Shown: piece after piece, positions 1-7,985 of the stretch
Layout: each line of letters opens with the position of its first letter
How positions within the stretch are numbered: position 1 is the stretch's first letter
Source of the DNA: JAVBLU01 sp031553225
GTDB taxonomy: Bacteria; Bacillota; Clostridia; Christensenellales; UBA1750
NCBI GenBank assembly: GCA_031553225.1
Contig: JAVBLU010000043.1
Span: forward strand, 1 to 56,264
DNA: 56,264 nt
Reading direction: 5' to 3'
Notes under the pieces: model-generated
The model's database searches: none
Seen by the model: only the letters and a program-made list of their open reading frames with translations
Told to the model about the DNA's origin: nothing
Position numbers and translations under genes: made by a program

Positions 1-179
1 CGTTCCTAACCCCGGGCGGGGGTTGGCCCAAACAACCCGGGGGGTGTCTTTATCCCTGCGGGGCCGGGGGGGGTTTTGCCCCCCGGCGGGCCCCGCTTCT
101 ACCGGCGCAGGAAAGCCTCGGCGCTTTCCGCGCAATACCCGTTTGTCCCAGCGTGATGGGGGCCGGGGGATACGTCCCC
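1..179. other. Non-coding end with a G/C-run hairpin
   Basis: I see no convincing gene here. A strong imperfect inverted repeat lies at about 59-97: a GGGGCC plus G-run arm, a TTTTG loop, then a C-run plus GGGCCCC arm. A small GGGGA/TCCCC hairpin follows at about 166-180. Neither is followed by a clear U-run, so a terminator role for the gene ending at 180 is possible but unproven. Confidence 0.4.
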
Positions 180-638
180 TCACTCCGCCTTCGCCGCCTC
201 GTCCAGGTAAGCGTTGATGGCGGCGGCCAGGGTAGCGGCGACCGCGCGGTAGACGGAAGCGTCGCCGCCGTACGGGTCGGGCACGTCGGCAGGGTTATGG
301 GCGGTGTACTCCAAAAAGAGGTGGGCGCGGGCGGCGTAGTGGGGGTACAGGGCGCGCAGGCGGGTTAGGTGCGCGGCGGTCATGCACAGCACAACGTCGG
401 CGTCGTCCAGGTGCGCGGCGCTCAGAAGGGTGGCGCGGTGGGATTCCAGGTCGATGCCCAGATCGGCCATGGCCGAGACCGCGCCCAGGGACGCGGGGCA
501 GCCGTTGTCGGCGAACAGGCCCGCGGAGCGAACGTCGGCGTCAAGGCCCCGGGCCAGCGCGGCGTCCTGAAAGAGCGCCTCCGCCATGGCGGAGCGGCAG
601 GTGTTGCCCGTGCAAACCACCAGGATTTTGGGTAGCAT
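180..638 (-). CDS. ywlE: Low-molecular-weight phosphatase, probable YwlE-type protein-arginine phosphatase
   Basis: The 152-residue protein has the length of low-molecular-weight protein-tyrosine phosphatases. The N-terminal P-loop reads CTGNTCRS, with nucleophile Cys9 and Arg15. The conserved DP pair near the C-terminus (VPDPYGG) supplies the general acid. In Bacillus YwlE the threonine four residues after the nucleophile gives phospho-arginine specificity, where tyrosine phosphatases carry isoleucine. That threonine (Thr13) is present here, so arginine phosphatase is the better guess. An AGGAGG-type ribosome site lies 7 bases before the ATG. It is the last gene of a minus-strand operon, 13 bases after sua5, the same neighbourhood as ywlC-ywlE in Bacillus. 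The partner arginine kinase McsB is not in the window. Confidence 0.85.
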   Translation of the reverse strand: MLPKILVVCTGNTCRSAMAEALFQDAALARGLDADVRSAGLFADNGCPASLGAVSAMADLGIDLESHRATLLSAAHLDDADVVLCMTAAHLTRLRALYPHYAARAHLFLEYTAHNPADVPDPYGGDASVYRAVAATLAAAINAYLDEAAKAE

Positions 639-651
639 GAGAAGACCTCCT

Positions 652-1716
652 TCAAAGGGGACGGCCGGGGGCCGCGTCGGCGGCGCTGATCACGCGGAAG
701 CCCGCTGCGCGCTGCATGCGGTTGCGCAGGGCCAGCTGCAGCCCGGAATCGTCCGGGGCCTCCAGGTACAGGTGCGAGCGCTTGTCCGCTTCCGCGGCGC
801 GCAAAAGGGCGAACAGGCGGCTGGCCGCGTCCTCCGGGCGCTCGCGCGGGCCAAGGGCGTACACCGCACGCGCGCCAAGAACGGCGGCCGTGTCGTCAAA
901 GGCCAAAAGAGCGGGCGCGCGGCCCAGGGCGAGGTCTTCGTCGAAGAGAGCGGCCATGGCCGCCGCACAGGCGGGCGGGTCGCCCTCCACGAGCGTCACG
1001 GCGGCGTCCGGCGCGTAATGGCGGTGCAAAAGGCCGGGGGACGCGGCCCTCGCACCCTCGGGGAGCGGGGCGAGCACGCCCGGGGCGATGGCCAGGTCGG
1101 GCAGCACGGCGCGCAGGTCTTCGGGCGTAACGCCGCCCGGCCGCAAAAGCACGGGCACACGGCCGGACATGTCCACGACGGTGGATTCCAGGCCGACGGC
1201 GCACGGCCCGTCGTCGATGATGAGCGGGATGCGGCCGCCAATGTCGGCGAACACGTGCTGCGCCGTGGTGGTGGACGGCCGGCCGGACGCGTTGGCCGAG
1301 GGCGCGGCGATGGGCAGCTTGCACAAACGCAGCAGCTGCCGGGCCGCGGGGTGGCTGGGGCAGCGCACGGCCACGGTGGGCATGCCGGCCGACACGATGG
1401 CCGGGATGCGCGCCGAGCGGGGCAGCACGATGCTCAGCGGCCCGGGCCAGAATCGCTCCATCAGGCGGCGGGCAGATTCGGGCACGGTGCGGAAGATGGC
1501 CTCGGCGTGGCCCGGCTCGGCCACGTGCACGATGAGCGGGTTGTTCGCCGGGCGGCCCTTCGCCTCAAAGATGCGGGCCACGGCGCATTCGTCGTATGCG
1601 TTTGCGCCCAGGCCGTACACGGTTTCCGTGGGAAAGGCGACCACCTGGCCGGCGTGCAGCAGCTCGCAGGCGTAGCGCAGGTTTTCCGGCGTAGCGGGCA
1701 GAACCGCGGCGCTCAT
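652..1716 (-). CDS. ywlC: L-threonylcarbamoyladenylate synthase (Sua5/YwlC family)
   Basis: This enzyme makes threonylcarbamoyl-AMP from threonine, bicarbonate and ATP, the first step of the t6A37 modification of ANN-reading tRNAs. The N-terminal YrdC-like domain shows PTETVYGLG, the KGRPxxNPLIVHV segment and SANASG, all signature stretches of the family. At 354 residues it is the long two-domain Sua5 form with a C-terminal Sua5 domain, not the short YrdC form. A longer frame exists upstream, but the ATG at 1716 has GAGGGG eight bases before it and matches the usual Sua5 start. It sits between the ZIP transporter and the phosphatase in one operon. Confidence 0.93.
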   Translation of the reverse strand: MSAAVLPATPENLRYACELLHAGQVVAFPTETVYGLGANAYDECAVARIFEAKGRPANNPLIVHVAEPGHAEAIFRTVPESARRLMERFWPGPLSIVLPRSARIPAIVSAGMPTVAVRCPSHPAARQLLRLCKLPIAAPSANASGRPSTTTAQHVFADIGGRIPLIIDDGPCAVGLESTVVDMSGRVPVLLRPGGVTPEDLRAVLPDLAIAPGVLAPLPEGARAASPGLLHRHYAPDAAVTLVEGDPPACAAAMAALFDEDLALGRAPALLAFDDTAAVLGARAVYALGPRERPEDAASRLFALLRAAEADKRSHLYLEAPDDSGLQLALRNRMQRAAGFRVISAADAAPGRPL

Positions 1717-1756
1717 GGCGAATTCCCCCTCATGCAAAACACGAATGAAACAGGCG

Positions 1757-2473
1757 TCAGGCAAACAGGACGGTCACGGCAAGGCCCAGGGCAAAGCCCA
1801 GGCACAGAAGGAAGGCGGAGATGGGGGAGCGGTCCAGGCTGGCGGACTCGGGGATGAGCTGCCCGCACGTGACGCACAGCATGGCCCCGCCCGCCAGGGC
1901 AAGGCAGCCGCCGATGGCCGCGGGCGACACGCCGCCCGACAGGTACCCGATCAGCCCGCCAAGGCCCGTGGGAAGCCCCGAGAGCGCCGCCAGCAGCGTT
2001 ACGCGGCCAAGCGACGCCTTCGCGCGCCGCAGCGGCACGCCCATGGACAGGCCTTCCGGCACGTCGTGCAGGGCGATGACCGCGCACAGCGACGCGCCCA
2101 GCGCCGGCGCGCTCTGCAGACCGCTGCCGATCGCCAGCCCTTCCGGCAGATTGTGCGCGGCGATGCTGATGCCGATGACCAGCGCCGCGCGCGCAAGGGC
2201 GCTGCCCTCCACCCGGCGAAGCCAAACCTCCAGCAGCAAAACAAACGCCACGCCCAGGCCGAAGCCGACAAGCGTCGCGGCCGTGCCGCCAAGGGCCAGG
2301 GCTTCGGGCATCAGCTCGAAGGTGACCACGCCGATCATCAGCCCGCCCGAGAAGGACAAAAGCCGCCCGAGAATCCGCTCGCCCGGGCGCACAAGGCCGC
2401 TGAGCAGCCCGCCCAGCGTGGTGCCCGCCGTACCGGCGAGGGTGGCGATAAGCGTGGCCATCAGCGCGTCCAT
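1757..2473 (-). CDS. ZIP-family divalent metal transporter
   Basis: This 238-residue membrane protein of about eight hydrophobic segments probably imports zinc or other divalent metals. The two metal-binding helices are clear: HNLPEG in the fourth segment and HDVPEG in the fifth, the HNxPEG/HxxPEG signatures of ZIP/ZupT transporters. A further conserved Glu lies in LIPES near the C-terminus. The ATG at 2473 was preferred to the in-frame TTG at 2479 because the G-run ribosome site is 7 bases from the ATG and only about one base from the TTG. It sits between prfA and sua5 in the same operon. The metal carried cannot be read from sequence. Confidence 0.9.
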   Translation of the reverse strand: MDALMATLIATLAGTAGTTLGGLLSGLVRPGERILGRLLSFSGGLMIGVVTFELMPEALALGGTAATLVGFGLGVAFVLLLEVWLRRVEGSALARAALVIGISIAAHNLPEGLAIGSGLQSAPALGASLCAVIALHDVPEGLSMGVPLRRAKASLGRVTLLAALSGLPTGLGGLIGYLSGGVSPAAIGGCLALAGGAMLCVTCGQLIPESASLDRSPISAFLLCLGFALGLAVTVLFA

Positions 2474-2515
2474 GGGCAATCCCCCCCATGGCAGGGTATG
2501 CGGGGCAGGTCCTGG

Positions 2516-3577
2516 CTATTTCTGCTCGTTTTGCAGCGCGCGGGTTTGCGCATCCAGCGTGAGCGCGTCGATCATCTCGTCCATATCGCCCGCCAGAAAG
2601 GCGTCGATGCGGTACAGGGTGAGGTTGATGCGGTGGTCGGACACGCGCCCCTGGGGGAAGTTGTACGTGCGGATGCGCTCGGAGCGGTCGCCCGTGCCCA
2701 CCTGCGACTTGCGGTCGGAGGCGATGCGCGCGTCGTGCTCGGTGACGGCCATATCCAGAAGTTTCGTGCGCAGCATCTTCATGCATACCTCGCGGTTTTG
2801 CAGCTGCGAGCGCTCGTTCTGGCACTGCACCACAACGCCCGTGGGCAGGTGGGTGATGCGCACGGCCGAGTCGGTCCGGTTGACGTGCTGGCCGCCGGCG
2901 CCGCTGGCGCGGTACGTGTCCACGCGCAGGTCCTCCTGGCGGATCTCCACATCCACGTCCTCGGCCTCGGGCAGCACCGCCACGGTGACGGTGGAGGTGT
3001 GAATGCGGCCGGAGGACTCGGTGACCGGCACGCGCTGCACGCGGTGCACGCCCGACTCAAACTTGAGGCGCGAGTACGCGCCGCGGGCGTCGATGCCGCA
3101 CACAACCTCCTTGATGCCGCCAAGCTCGGTCTCGGTCAGCGACAGGATGGCGAAGGGCCAGCCCTTGGCCGCTGCGTAGTGCTGGTACATGGACAGCAGC
3201 TCCTGCGCGAACAGCGCGCTCTCGTCCCCGCCCGCCGCCGGTCGGATCTCCAGCACAACGCTCTTTTCGTCGTTGGGGTCGCGGGGCAGCAGCAGCAGCC
3301 GCAGCTCCTCCGCCAGGGCGTCGCGCCGCCCGCTCAGGGCCTGCACCTCCTCGCGCGCCATATCGGCCATGTCCGGCACGGCCAGCAGGCTCTGCGCCTC
3401 GGCTAGCTCCGCGCCCACGGCCTTGTAGCGGCGGTAGGCCTCAATCAGGGGCGTCAGCTCGGCGTGTTCGCGCATCAGCTTGCGAAAAAGGTCCAGGTTT
3501 TTCACCACGTCCGGCTCGGCCACGCGCATGCCCAGCTCCTCGTAGCGCGCCTCCACGTCCTGCAGTTGATCCAGCAT
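2516..3577 (-). CDS. prfA: Peptide chain release factor 1
   Basis: RF1 recognises UAA and UAG in the ribosomal A site and triggers peptide release. The 353-residue product has the GGQ motif at 228-230 (GAGGQHVN), whose glutamine is methylated by PrmC. It also has the P-x-T codon-recognition tripeptide (PVT, in the stretch VQRVPVTESSGR). The tripeptide marks RF1; RF2 carries SPF. An open frame continues upstream, but the ATG at 3577 begins the canonical MLDQLQDVEARYEEL start and has an AGGAAT-type site before it. The gene for its modifying enzyme PrmC ends 14 bases upstream, the usual prmC-prfA pairing. Confidence 0.97.
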   Translation of the reverse strand: MLDQLQDVEARYEELGMRVAEPDVVKNLDLFRKLMREHAELTPLIEAYRRYKAVGAELAEAQSLLAVPDMADMAREEVQALSGRRDALAEELRLLLLPRDPNDEKSVVLEIRPAAGGDESALFAQELLSMYQHYAAAKGWPFAILSLTETELGGIKEVVCGIDARGAYSRLKFESGVHRVQRVPVTESSGRIHTSTVTVAVLPEAEDVDVEIRQEDLRVDTYRASGAGGQHVNRTDSAVRITHLPTGVVVQCQNERSQLQNREVCMKMLRTKLLDMAVTEHDARIASDRKSQVGTGDRSERIRTYNFPQGRVSDHRINLTLYRIDAFLAGDMDEMIDALTLDAQTRALQNEQK

Positions 3578-3591
3578 AGGGTATTCCTCCG

Positions 3592-4422
3592 TCAAAGGGG
3601 CCGGTCGCCGCGCACGATGCGCGGGACGCCCTGCATGTCGTCGATGATGGCCACGGATAAGCCGCGCCCGGCCAGCAGCGCTGCCACGCTTGGCGCCTGC
3701 CCCGCGCCCGCCTCGCACAAAACCGCACCGCCGGGCGCAAGGCGGGCGGGCAGGCCCGCGGCGATGGCCCGGTAGGCCTGAAGGCCGTCCGGCCCGCCGT
3801 CCAGCGCCAGGCGCGGCTCCCGGTCGCGCACAACGCGCGCGAGGCCTTCGATGTCGGCCGTTGGAATGTAGGGCGGGTTGGCCAGGATGAGCGCGTACGC
3901 CCCTTCGGGCAAGGGGGCATACCAGCTGCCCAGATAAAAGGCGACCCTTCCGGAAAGGCCCAGGCTTTGCGCGTTGCTGCGCGCGAGGGATAGGGCCGCT
4001 TCCGAGATGTCCACCGCATCCACCCCCGCGCCGGCGGCGGCCAGGGCGAGCGCCAGCGCCCCCGTGCCCGTGCCCAGGTCCAGCGCGCGGCCGGCGGGCA
4101 GCGCGGGCAGAAGCGTGCGGGCCAGCAGAGCCAGCTCCTCGGTCTCCGGCCGGGGGATGAGCGCGCGGGGGTCACAGGCGATGTGTAACCCGCAAAAGGG
4201 CACAAAGCCCAGCACGTGCTGCAGCGGCGCCCCGGATACGCGGCGCGAAAGCATCGCGCGGTAGCGCTCCTCTTCCTCCGGGGTAAGCGTTCGCCCGGGG
4301 GCCAGGGCAAGCGCGTTTCTTGCAAGGCCGCACGCCGCGCACACAAGCCATGCGGCGTCGGCCGCGGCATCCTCGCCGGCGATGGCCTGCCCGCCAGCGC
4401 GCAGCGCTTCCCGCACGGTCAT
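3592..4422 (-). CDS. prmC: Release factor glutamine N5-methyltransferase
   Basis: PrmC methylates the glutamine of the GGQ loop of release factors using S-adenosylmethionine. The 276-residue protein has an N-terminal helical domain. A Rossmann methyltransferase domain follows, with the SAM-binding stretch LDLGTGTGALALALA and the catalytic NPPY tetrad at residues 182-185. The start lies 3 bases after the stop of the preceding DUF1385 gene and the gene ends 14 bases before prfA, so all three are probably co-transcribed and translationally coupled. Confidence 0.96.
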   Translation of the reverse strand: MTVREALRAGGQAIAGEDAAADAAWLVCAACGLARNALALAPGRTLTPEEEERYRAMLSRRVSGAPLQHVLGFVPFCGLHIACDPRALIPRPETEELALLARTLLPALPAGRALDLGTGTGALALALAAAGAGVDAVDISEAALSLARSNAQSLGLSGRVAFYLGSWYAPLPEGAYALILANPPYIPTADIEGLARVVRDREPRLALDGGPDGLQAYRAIAAGLPARLAPGGAVLCEAGAGQAPSVAALLAGRGLSVAIIDDMQGVPRIVRGDRPL

Positions 4423-4425
4423 GGT

Positions 4426-5394
4426 TTACTGCGCCTGACCGGCGGCGGAGGCCGCGCCGGCAACAGCGGCCGGGGCCTCGTCCTCGGGCGCGCCGTCCTT
4501 GGCCAGCAAAAAGGCCGTCAGCGCCACCTCGATCATGCCCTCGTCCGGCTCGCGCGTGGTCAGCCGCTGCAAAAACAGCCCGGGCGCGCGCAGCGCGCGC
4601 ACGAAGGCGTTCTCGGCGCGGGCGGCGTAGCGCAGCACCTCGTAGGAGATGCCCGCCACCACGGGCAGCAGCGCCAGGCGCACAACCACGCGCATGAGCG
4701 CGCCGGACTGCACGGGCAGCAGGGAAAAGAACAGGATGGACACAGCCATCACCAGAAACAAAAACGACGTGCCGCAGCGCGGGTGAAAGCGCGTGGATGC
4801 CGCGCACTCCTCCATCACCATGTCCGCCCCGCGCTCCCAGGCGTTCACCACCTTGTGCTCGGCGCCGTGGTACTGGTACGTGCGGCGGATATCCGGCATG
4901 AGGGACACGCCCGTTAAGTACGCCAGGAAAATGACCAGCCGCACGCCGCCCTCGATCAGGTTGAGGAGCAGACGGTTCTGGATCACGGCCTTCAGCGCCG
5001 ATATGCAAAGCGCGGGCAGCACGATGAACAGCCCCACGGACAAAACGGCCGCCAGGCCAACGGCGACCACCATCATCACGTCCTCGGCCTTTTTGCCGGT
5101 GGCCTTGGCGATCTTCTTCTCCAGGGCGGAGGGCTCCTCCGCGCCGGCCTGCGACATCTCGGCCGATTCCATCAGCGTTGTGATGCCCACGCTGAGCATC
5201 TGCACAAAGTTGGCCACGCCGCGCACAACCGGAAAGCCCAGCGCCTTGTGCCGCTTGGCGGGCGACTCAAGGGGACGCGCGCGCGTTTTGATTTCGTCCC
5301 CGCAGCGCACGGCCAGGGCGATGCGCTCGGGCGCGCGCATCATCACGCCTTCCAGAACGGCCTGCCCGCCGATGGACGGTCTGTCGTTTGCCAT
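4426..5394 (-). CDS. DUF1385 (YqhQ-like) membrane protein
   Basis: The 322-residue protein belongs to the DUF1385/YqhQ family. It starts with the characteristic SIGGQAVLEGVMMRAP segment and later has the EHK motif in YHGAEHKVVNAWE and the HPRCGTSF segment. Several hydrophobic stretches, at roughly residues 120-145, 155-180 and 205-240, indicate an integral membrane protein. The biochemical role of the family is not established. It is commonly found next to rpmE, prmC and prfA in Firmicutes, as here. The ATG at 5394 has AGGAGG before it. The C-terminal 50 residues are Ala/Glu/Asp-rich and look unstructured. Confidence 0.9.
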   Translation of the reverse strand: MANDRPSIGGQAVLEGVMMRAPERIALAVRCGDEIKTRARPLESPAKRHKALGFPVVRGVANFVQMLSVGITTLMESAEMSQAGAEEPSALEKKIAKATGKKAEDVMMVVAVGLAAVLSVGLFIVLPALCISALKAVIQNRLLLNLIEGGVRLVIFLAYLTGVSLMPDIRRTYQYHGAEHKVVNAWERGADMVMEECAASTRFHPRCGTSFLFLVMAVSILFFSLLPVQSGALMRVVVRLALLPVVAGISYEVLRYAARAENAFVRALRAPGLFLQRLTTREPDEGMIEVALTAFLLAKDGAPEDEAPAAVAGAASAAGQAQ

Positions 5395-5523
5395 GTGCGC
5401 CTCCTGTCGGCTCCGGCGCTCGCCGGGCCCTGCAAATGATAAATAGAAAAAACAGACCGGATGACCCCGATCTGCGTTTTTCAACACGCCAAATGCGACG
5501 CGCGGCACGCAGCCCGCGCCTTG

Positions 5524-5721
<198 letters not shown>

Positions 5722-5748
5722 TTTCCTCACCCCAAAATCCGTTATGGC

Positions 5749-5765
5749 AGCCGCCTGCAGCGGCT
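5749..5765 (-). promoter_or_regulatory. Hairpin in the rpmE leader
   Basis: A perfect 6-bp stem (AGCCGC/GCGGCT, 5-base loop) lies between the rpmE promoter and its start codon, so it would be in the 5' untranslated RNA. Several bacterial groups autoregulate L31 through leader structures. Whether this is one is inference. Confidence 0.35.
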
Positions 5766-5781
5766 ATGTCACGCAACGGAC

Positions 5782-5810
5782 ATGATATCATACCCGGCGC
5801 GGAAATGCAA
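5782..5810 (-). promoter_or_regulatory. Promoter of rpmE operon
   Basis: On the minus strand TTGCAT and TATCAT are separated by 17 bases. The expected transcript start leaves a leader of about 50 bases before rpmE. Confidence 0.55.
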
Positions 5811-5843
5811 ACGCTTTTTTTCCTGCGACCGGAAGCGCCGCCC

Positions 5844-5872
5844 TTGTAATGGCGCGCGGATAATGTTACATT
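5844..5872 (+). promoter_or_regulatory. Promoter candidate of the UROD-like gene
   Basis: TTGTAA and TACATT are separated by 17 bases, and AGGAGG plus the ATG at 5909 follow about 30 bases later. The -10 box is a modest match. Confidence 0.4.
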
Positions 5873-5908
5873 GTAAGCATCCTTTTCTTGTTTTTAGGAG
5901 GGTTGCCC

Positions 5909-6976
5909 ATGCTCACCCAGGTGACGCCCAACCCGCAGCATTTGCGCGATGCGGCGCGCAACATAAGGCCCGCCCGCATGCCCATCTATGAGCATATCAT
6001 CAACCCCCGCTTTATGGAGCGGGCCACGGGCAAGGAATTTCGCAGCCTGATTCACGGCGGCCACGCCGACAAGCTTGCGTATTTCCGCCATTACACGGCC
6101 TTCTTCCGCGATATGGGGTACGACTGTGTGTCCTTCGAGAGCGGCGCGAACGCCGCGTACCCCGGCGGCGGAGCCCTTGGCCGGCACGTGGACCCGGCCA
6201 TCAAAACCCGCGCCGACTTTGACCGCTACCCCTGGGACCGCCTGCCCGAGCTGTACCAGGAGCTGGCCTGGCCGCAGTTTGCCGCCCTTGAAGAGGCGCT
6301 GCCCCCCGGCGCGCTGTGCGTTGGCGGCGTGGGGAACGGCGTGTTCGAGGGCGTGCAGGACGTTACCGGTTACCAGAACCTGTGCCTGCTCGCCTACGAC
6401 GACCCGGACCTGTACGAGGCCCTCTTTGGCCGCGTGCGCGCCTATCTGGCGGAGATTTGGAAGCGCACCCTGGCCCGCTGGGGCCACCTGTTCGCCGTGT
6501 GCCGCACGGGCGATGATCTGGGCTTCCGCACGCAGACGCTCATCAGCGACGCGGACATCCGCCGCCTGGTGGTGCCCGGGTACGCCGCCATCGCGGACCT
6601 GGTGCACGCCGCCGGCAAGCCGTACCTGCTGCACTCCTGCGGGTGCGTCTTCTGCGTGATGGACGACATCATCAACAACGGCCGCATCGACGCCAAGCAC
6701 TCCAACGAGGACCAAATCGCCCCCTACAGCCGGTGGGTAAGCGAGTATGCCCAGCGCATCGGCCTGTTCGGCGGCCTGGACCTGAACGTTTTGTACCTGG
6801 AGAGCGAGCAGACCGTGCGGCAGGCCGTGCGCGGCCTCATCGAGCTGACGCGGACCGCCCGCGGCTACGCGCTTGGCTCGGGCAACTCCATACCCGACGA
6901 CGTGCCCGTGGCGAACTACATGGCCATGGTGGACGAGGCCAACCGTTACCGCCGCAGCCAGGAAGCGGGCCTGTAG
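5909..6976 (+). CDS. Uroporphyrinogen-decarboxylase-superfamily protein (methyltransferase-like)
   Basis: The 355-residue protein has the UROD/MtaA-type TIM-barrel features. LLHSCG at mid-protein corresponds to the H-x-C zinc-ligand motif used by corrinoid-dependent methyl-transfer members. YALGSGNSIPDDVP near the C-terminus is the usual closing signature of the superfamily. No other haem-biosynthesis genes are nearby, so a methyl-transfer or demethylation role is more likely than true uroporphyrinogen decarboxylation. No corrinoid protein is encoded beside it. AGGAGG is 7 bases before the ATG at 5909. Longer upstream TTG starts would place this site inside the gene, so they were rejected. 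Confidence 0.8.
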   Translation: MLTQVTPNPQHLRDAARNIRPARMPIYEHIINPRFMERATGKEFRSLIHGGHADKLAYFRHYTAFFRDMGYDCVSFESGANAAYPGGGALGRHVDPAIKTRADFDRYPWDRLPELYQELAWPQFAALEEALPPGALCVGGVGNGVFEGVQDVTGYQNLCLLAYDDPDLYEALFGRVRAYLAEIWKRTLARWGHLFAVCRTGDDLGFRTQTLISDADIRRLVVPGYAAIADLVHAAGKPYLLHSCGCVFCVMDDIINNGRIDAKHSNEDQIAPYSRWVSEYAQRIGLFGGLDLNVLYLESEQTVRQAVRGLIELTRTARGYALGSGNSIPDDVPVANYMAMVDEANRYRRSQEAGL

Positions 6977-6990
6977 GCGGCCGGGGCCGC

Positions 6991-7467
6991 CTACAAAAAG
7001 CGGTACTCCTTCTGCCGGGCGTGCAGCAGCCCCAGGAACGCCCGCTGTTCCTCGCTTTGGGAAAGCGCCTGCGCGGCTTCCCGCGCGGCTGCCACAAACG
7101 TTTGGTTCAGCCCCCGTTTTCCGGAGGCGTACAGCGGGCACACGGGCACAGCGCCCCGCTCCATTACGGCGCGCGCCACGCCGGCGTACACCGGCGTCAG
7201 CGGAAAAAACCGGCACAAAAGCGGCCGCTCTTCCCGCGGGCAGCGCCCCCGGCACGTCAGCAGCGTTTGGCCTTCCGCGGCCGGGCGAAGGCTTGCCCAG
7301 GCACTTCCCGCGTACAGCGCCGCCTCCCCGGGGAAAAGGAGCATGCCCTCCGCGCCGCTCTCGCTCCGGCAGCAGGCCGCGCCGCACAAAAGCCCGCAGT
7401 CCTGCGCAAGCGGCGTCTCATCAAGCAGCAGCGCGCGGGCCGTTGCCAAAGCTTCCATGGCCGTCAT
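6991..7467 (-). CDS. YkgJ-like cysteine-cluster protein
   Basis: This 158-residue soluble protein is rich in cysteine in the pattern of YkgJ-type zinc/iron-chelating domains. An N-terminal CGLLCGAACC cluster is followed by CRGRCPREERPLLCRFFPL, where RPxxCRxFP is the family hallmark, and a later VCPL. The family probably binds a metal or iron-sulfur centre; no reaction is established. Starts at 7509 and 7473 are also in frame; the ATG at 7467 has AGGGTG 6 bases upstream. It is divergent from the flavodoxin-like gene (47 bases between starts) and converges on the UROD-like gene. Confidence 0.72.
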   Translation of the reverse strand: MTAMEALATARALLLDETPLAQDCGLLCGAACCRSESGAEGMLLFPGEAALYAGSAWASLRPAAEGQTLLTCRGRCPREERPLLCRFFPLTPVYAGVARAVMERGAVPVCPLYASGKRGLNQTFVAAAREAAQALSQSEEQRAFLGLLHARQKEYRFL

Positions 7468-7514
7468 GATCATCACCCTTTTCGTATATTTTATCACATG
7501 GGGAGGCATTTTTC

Positions 7515-7985
7515 ATGGGTGCGGAGGTCTTTGTGTATTCTCGGGGCGGCAAAACGCGCGCTCTGGCCGCGCAAGCGGCGCAGGAGCTTCGCGCCCCCTT
7601 GCGCGAGGTGCGCGAGGCCAAGCCCCGCTCCCTGCCCGGCACGCTGATTCGGGGGGCGGTCGCCTCCCGCCGCGGCGACGACGTGCCCCTAGAGCCCGTG
7701 CCCGCCCCGCAGGCAGCCTTCGTGTTGCTCGCCTGCCCGGTATGGGCCGGGTTGCCCGCCGCGCCCATGCAAAGCTTTGTGCGGGGGTGCAAGCTGCAGG
7801 GCAAGACCGTGTTTGGCGTGATGACCAGCGGCGGCGGCAACGCAAAAGCCGTGGCCGCCTTAACCGCGCTCATCAAGGCCGCGGGCGGCGCGTGCGCGGG
7901 CGTTATCGACGTGGCCGGGGGCGGGTTGAACGCCCTGAAAGCCGACGCGGCCTTTGCCGCGTTCCTCAAGGATGGAAGCGCTTAG
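7515..7985 (+). CDS. Flavodoxin-like protein
   Basis: The 156-residue protein has the flavodoxin fold pattern. A first strand and phosphate loop read VYSRGGKTRALA. A central ACPVWAGLPAAPMQSFV segment resembles the P-x-W/Y-x-G loop that contacts FMN. A strand and loop FGVMTSGGGNA follows. It probably binds FMN and carries electrons or reduces a small substrate. GGGAGG lies 7 bases before the ATG. Its 3' end overlaps the DNA methyltransferase gene by 14 bases, so the two are likely translated from one message. Confidence 0.75.
   Translation: MGAEVFVYSRGGKTRALAAQAAQELRAPLREVREAKPRSLPGTLIRGAVASRRGDDVPLEPVPAPQAAFVLLACPVWAGLPAAPMQSFVRGCKLQGKTVFGVMTSGGGNAKAVAALTALIKAAGGACAGVIDVAGGGLNALKADAAFAAFLKDGSA

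Noticed and set aside
586..1857. Long open frame on the plus strand opposite sua5
   Set aside because: It is the antisense of a clear Sua5 gene; its Gly/Arg/Ala/His-rich composition is typical of GC-rich shadow frames and it has no ribosome site.
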